Below, one piece after another: positions 59,774-64,000 of a stretch of DNA of 64,000 bases (position 1 is the stretch's first letter; the number at the start of each line of letters is the position of its first letter). The position numbers and the translations under genes are program-made. Below the pieces are notes generated by a model. The model ran no database searches and was not told the DNA's origin. It saw nothing but the letters and a program-made list of their open reading frames with translations. Origin of the DNA: Vanrija pseudolonga (taxonomy: Eukaryota > Basidiomycota > Tremellomycetes > Trichosporonales > Trichosporonaceae); contig NC_085851.1 of assembly GCF_020906515.1 (NCBI RefSeq), forward strand, positions 2,852,001-2,916,000, read 5' to 3'.

Positions 59774-61423
59774 CTATCCATCGAGGCTGGCCAGCTGTAC
59801 GATCGACCAGTCTCCGGCGTCCTCGCCGTCGCTCGTGCTCGTCCCATCGGTGGTTGTGAGGAGGCCCTTGAGCTTGCTCTTGACATTGTGCACAATGCCA
59901 GCTCCGAGCACGTCGGCAATGGTCAGCGTCGAGTTCAAGCCATAGACCATGGTCGCGGCGTAGAAGAAGTTTGCGTTTCCAGTCCCCGTCAGAAGCCACA
60001 AGGAATGCAGCAGCGGGAGGAGAATGCTGGTGTAGAGGTGGACCGTCAACGACAGGAGAGGGTGCTGCAGATCTTTTGAGCGGTTAGCTATGAAGACAAT
60101 CAAACGAAGCTGAGACACACTGGCGATGATCTCGGGGAAGCACCCGAGGAATCCGGCCCACAGCGCCATGTCACCGAGTGTGGGGTAACTCTTCCATGTG
60201 GAGATCGCTCCGAGCTGGATAAGCAGGATGAACGCCGGATCGTCGAGACGGAGACAGAGCGGGGCGACGTAAATCGCCAGATGAAACTGTATCGTTTGAG
60301 CAGTGTCCAGAGTGGAGGCGAGCATCGCTTGGGCACTCACCTGGAAGACTCCTTGAAAGAAGAGCCGGAAGTGGTCAAAGATCTCGGTGAAGAAGTACCA
60401 CCACATGCCGACGTTTGGCGTCAGATCAGATGCTGTGAGGCTGGGCTGTGAGAAGGTGGCTACTACCTCACAGCGTGCACTTACACCAGCCCCCACGTGC
60501 GGGTTATCCAGCTCGTGCCCAGCACATTGACCGAGAAGAGGGTGAGACTTCCAAAGAAGGACAGGAATGCCGCCGTGTCGACAATCCAGCTGGTCCCCGA
60601 GGGACCGGAATACCTCTGTTGAACGAGGATGACAGCCGGCAGAAGGAAAAGCGGATACCAGGACGTCTGTGCAGCCACAGCGAGCGCTACCACTGATAAC
60701 AAGTTCTGCCCTTCGCGTTGTTAGTCACGCTGACATTACCGCCTCGGCCGCGCCTCACCAGTGAAAGCTCCAGAAATGGCCGCCAGCGTAAGGACGTTGT
60801 CCAGGCTAGTTGTTGACCTCGCCAAACAGGAGAGCAGAGTATAGGGGTTGAACAAGTACCTGAGGAATGCGTGAGCAGAGGCTCCTCCGAGTACTAGGCT
60901 TCGACGCACAGAAGGGCAACGAGGTAGTCGCGGCTCGTGTCGGCAGGTGTCGTCTTGCTTGTCGAGGCGGCAGAGCGAGCTTGCCATACCCGGACGAGGA
61001 GAATACCTCCCAGCACGTCGGCCAACGACCACAAGACTGCTGTCAAGGCCCTCGAGTAGACGGGGATGATGTAAGAGAAGAAGAGGAGGTACAATGGCGA
61101 CTGGTGGTTGCGGTCAGCCGGCGTTGCAGAAGCAGCAGCATTGCTGGCCAACATACGTGGTGGAATACGCCGCCCGCATATGGGTCAAAACCCGTATCTC
61201 TCAGAAACACCCCCTCGCTCACTAGGCATGTGTCAGAACGAGGTTGAACGGCGTGGCGGTACGGGTAAGGATACTCACGACTGCGAAACGATGTCAAGGG
61301 TGAAGTGAGCTCGGGTCGGCGTTCAAGAGCAGTGGATACTCCAGTAAAGGCGAAGAGGCCGAGTCGGAGCAGTAGTGCCGAACCTAGCACCAGCGCAAGC
61401 CGCCGGGGCTGAGGAATAGGCAT
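59774..61423 (-). CDS. GAB1: GPI transamidase subunit PIG-U/Gab1
   Basis: Multi-pass ER membrane subunit of the complex that attaches GPI anchors to proteins. Start MPIPQPRRLALVLGSALLLR, first membrane span. Then EGVFLRDTGFDPYAGGVFHH, the D-P-Y-x-G-G-x-x-H-x motif after span 1. SPLYLLFFSYIIPV, YLFNPYTLLSCLARSTTSLD (the Y-L-x-N-P-[YF] motif typical of PIG-U), LLSVVALAVAAQTSWYPLFL, NVGMWWYFFTEIFDHFRLFF and FHLAIYVAPLCLRL follow. The last is part of the F-H-x-x-I-Y region shared by this family. A final pair of spans and a short acidic tail end at 59774. About nine introns; no breaks seen. Confidence 0.93.
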
Positions 61424-62057
61424 GGCGGGCAAGGGCAAGATGAGCGACAAGAGTGAAGGAGACACAACAGTTGGAGGTGGTGTGCAGCCCTTCTGACTCT
61501 AAACGCGCTTCAACACTCGTCGCCATGACGCGTGGTCGGTCACTTGCTAGATGTGGCAAATTGGGTCCGCCCAACACAGAACTGCTCGCAATCAGTGACT
61601 GACTGGCTGCTCGCAGGCATCAATCATGGACTGGACGACGAGTGCAATCTTATGGCTCTATGCATGCAGCTATTCTAACTAGGCTGGCCCAGATCATCAC
61701 CAAGTGCACCTTGCCCAAAGGCACTGGAGATTTCAGAGGGCAGCTATTAGCAATACGTACAAGCTGGCCGAGTCGGATCCACACATTCACAAAATCGGGT
61801 CGAGACATGGTGGGGAGGGGAAGTGGTTGAGGGGATGGATGGTATGGGGAGGGGATGATGCGGTTGAGGCTGGAATAGAGCCACCCATTAAGTGGAGGGG
61901 ATGATGAGGTAGAGCACGTTGTCGAATGCCATATGAGGAACTAGATGCGTTGCCGTCCATGCAGCCATGCGAGTGAATATATGCTAAGCGATGGGTATTG
62001 CGGAAGGTTGTGACAGAAGCGTCCGGTATGCAATGAATGGAGGATTCAAGTCGGAGC
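61424..62057. other. Intergenic region between eIF4G and PIG-U genes
   Basis: About 630 bp, both flanking genes on the minus strand. It should hold the PIG-U promoter and the eIF4G 3' untranslated region. AT content is slightly raised near 61,650-61,960. I see no RNA gene or repeat. Confidence 0.45.
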
Positions 62058-64000
62058 TTAAGCCGCAGCAGCTTCCTCATCGAGCGCAGTGAATGCCCGC
62101 TCGAGCTTCATCTTAGGCGTGATTCGAGGCTCGCCATAGACGTCAATCTTATCCACCAAGGCGTCGATCTCGTCCTGCCCAAGGGAGAGACTGCGCATGA
62201 GGATGGCAATAGCCTTGAATGCCTGAGGGAAGTCGATCGAATCGTCGTCAAGCGTTGGCATGCGCGCCTCAACACTGCTCGGGTTAGTAAAATGTCTATT
62301 GTGTGTGGCGGGCATGACTTACCCCTTCTTGAGGTCCTCGGCGGTCGCCGCTTCGCTCTTGAGAGCAGCGGTCCATCCCCTGGCCACAACATCAGCATCG
62401 CGGATCTTGGCAATGCGGAAGACGTCCTCGGAAAGCTTCTCCGACAACAAGTATCGGAACTCGGAGGGGAGAGCACGGTAGTACTCGACAATGTCGTCGG
62501 GGTCGCGAGAGCCACCAGCGTCCTTTTCACCCCAAAGCTCCTTGAGGTCGACGCCAATCTTCTGCTTGGCCGCCTCCTCGGTCATGGAAGGAGTAGAGGC
62601 ATCACCCTCAGCCTCCTCACCGTCGTCGCTCGCCTGTTCACCATCGTCGTCACCATCGTCGTCCGCGCCGGGAAGGGGCTTCGTGCGAGGAGCAAGGTTG
62701 AGCTTCCTACGCTGAGGAGCATCCGCGGCGTCGGCACCACTTGGCGCGGCGCTGTCGGTAGACTCGTTGAGGACGCCGAACATGTTGGTGGTAGACGAGT
62801 GACGGGACAAGGGAGGGGTGCTGCCAGCAGTACCGCCCTTCTTGTTGCGGGCAAAGACGCCCGAGGGACCGAAAGTCGGGGCACTGGGGAGCCCGGCAGA
62901 GCTGACGCCACGGCCGATCTGGGAGAAGTCCGTAGGGCGCTGGGGTGGTGGGCGGGCGCCGCCAGCACCACCAACAGACTGCCATTCTCCGGGCTGCTGA
63001 GGAGCTTCCCGTCGGGAGTGACCAGCACGCGAGCCGCCTCGAGAGATGGATTCCCGAGCAGCCTGAGCCTTCTCGGCATTCTCCCGAGCAGCCTGCTGGT
63101 GAATCTGAGCAATGGTAGTAGGAACCACCTCCTTTCTGGACTGCCACTTGTGCTTGCGGAGTTCGACAACATCCTATCCTTGTCAGTATTGTTCCTTGCG
63201 CATGAACGGCGTGACGTACCATGATCATGAAGCGGATACGCGATGACACGACGTCGTTGTTGAGGAGAATCTCCAAACGGTCGAACACTAAGTCCATGGA
63301 CTTGGTCGACGCGGCATCGAATTGCTTGCCGACGGTGGTAAGAAGCTTGCAAGTAGACTCGAGGTCTTCCTCGTCGGGGTTCTCAACGTTGCCGAGCAAG
63401 CGGACAAGGCACTCTCTGATAACGTTCTTGGAGAGCATTTCAAGCTTGTAGAGCTCACCGATGAGCTGCACAAGACCGAGACCGCGACGCTTGGCCTTCT
63501 GAGCAGCATAGTACTCATCGCTCATCATGGGAGCCTCGCCGCCGTCCTTGACCTCCGCCGCCTCCGCCGCCTTGGCCTTGTCCTCCTCGCTCTTGGAAGC
63601 TGCCAATCGCGCAGCGTCCTCGCGTGCCCTCCAGCCAGCCTCGAAGTCGGCCTGGCAACGACCCAGGAGGTACTTGCGGAACAGGCTACCACCAGACACT
63701 TGCCTGCCTTCGATGACTTCGGAGACGTTGGGGTCCAGGCGATCCAGAAGCAAACGGCAGAGCTTGGCGTACATGGCCGACCAGTGGGCCTCGTCCGTCG
63801 ACTTCTCGAAGACAAGCTTGATGACAAGCTTCAGGGTCATGCCGTCAGTCTCCTGGCTGGACTTGTTGGCCCACTCGAGGATCTGAGTAGAGATCGAGTC
63901 GAACTTCTCCTCCGTGAGCTTGTTGAGCAAGGCCTTGACCTTGCGCTCAATGTAGACAGGCGACGACTCGTCATTGCCAGCGGAGCGAGCGTTCACCCAG
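62058..64000 (-). CDS. Translation initiation factor eIF4G, 3' part
   Basis: Scaffold of the cap-binding complex, binding eIF4A and RNA. The gene enters from the right edge, so the N-terminal part (PABP and eIF4E binding) is outside. The first visible coding base lies in a frame reading VNARSAGNDESSPVYIERKV. The MIF4G domain follows: KALLNKLTEEKFDSISTQIL, MTLKLVIKLVFEKSTDEAHW, SAMYAKLCRLLLDRLD, LGLVQLIGELYKLEMLSKNV, IRECLVRLLG and LLNNDVVSSRIRFMIM, the HEAT-repeat pattern that holds eIF4A. After an intron near 63180-63220 come the basic stretch VVELRKHKWQSRKEVVPTT and a low-complexity acidic linker. A C-terminal helical segment (IDFPQAFKAIAILMRSLS and YGEPRITPKMKLERAF) ends at 62058. There is no long MA3 domain, as in yeast eIF4G. 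Confidence 0.92.

Noticed and set aside
62037-63224. 395-residue plus-strand frame over eIF4G
   Set aside because: Antisense shadow caused by G/C third-position bias of the eIF4G exons.

Overview
This 64 kb window is nuclear DNA of a fungus, most likely a basidiomycete yeast of the Tremellomycetes and perhaps of the Trichosporonales. The group is inferred, not proven. Genes are dense and GC-rich, with strong G/C preference at third codon positions. Almost every gene is cut by many 35-60 nt GT-AG introns with a CTAAC or CTGAC branch site a few bases before the acceptor. The protein set (Zn-cluster regulator, Mpr1-like acetyltransferase, DUF7729-like GPI protein, SNF4, DRS2) fits a fungus. I see no bacterial genes, no LTR elements and no tRNA genes.

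Layout. 0.2-9.1 kb: oligoribonuclease, Mpr1-like GNAT enzyme, a fungal regulator with half its zinc cluster missing, a chromodomain protein, and the ribosome-associated Hsp70 SSB. 9.1-16.4 kb: an accessory block with no recognisable family, holding two direct paralogues (10.6 and 15.5 kb) that bracket two other unknown genes sharing a domain in opposite orientation. 16.4-23.6 kb: ORC3, an XRCC2-like Rad51 paralogue, MET22, NAS2 and a MIC26/27-type MICOS subunit. 23.9-26.7 kb: a protein with a SPOC-like C-terminus. 26.7-28.5 kb: a gene-free stretch with a 200 bp perfect tetranucleotide repeat. 28.5-46.4 kb: MSH4, PUP3, RAD51C, DRS2 and TOP2. 46.6-56.6 kb: SGT2, SNF4, an NDUFA8-type complex I subunit, CBC2 and UFD2. 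58.5-64 kb: a secreted GPI-type protein, the GPI transamidase subunit PIG-U, and the 3' part of eIF4G, which runs off the window.

The housekeeping genes fall into tight convergent and divergent pairs, such as oligoribonuclease/acetyltransferase, MET22/NAS2, PUP3/RAD51C, DRS2/TOP2 and CBC2/UFD2. Several serve chromosome replication and repair (ORC3, XRCC2-like, MSH4, RAD51C, TOP2). MSH4, with its key motifs in frame, argues that a meiotic crossover pathway is kept. The most novel material is the 10.6-16.1 kb block. Unusual gene structures are a 2-nt exon in SSB, an ATG-only first coding exon in PUP3, and a GC-AG intron in the NDUFA8-like gene.
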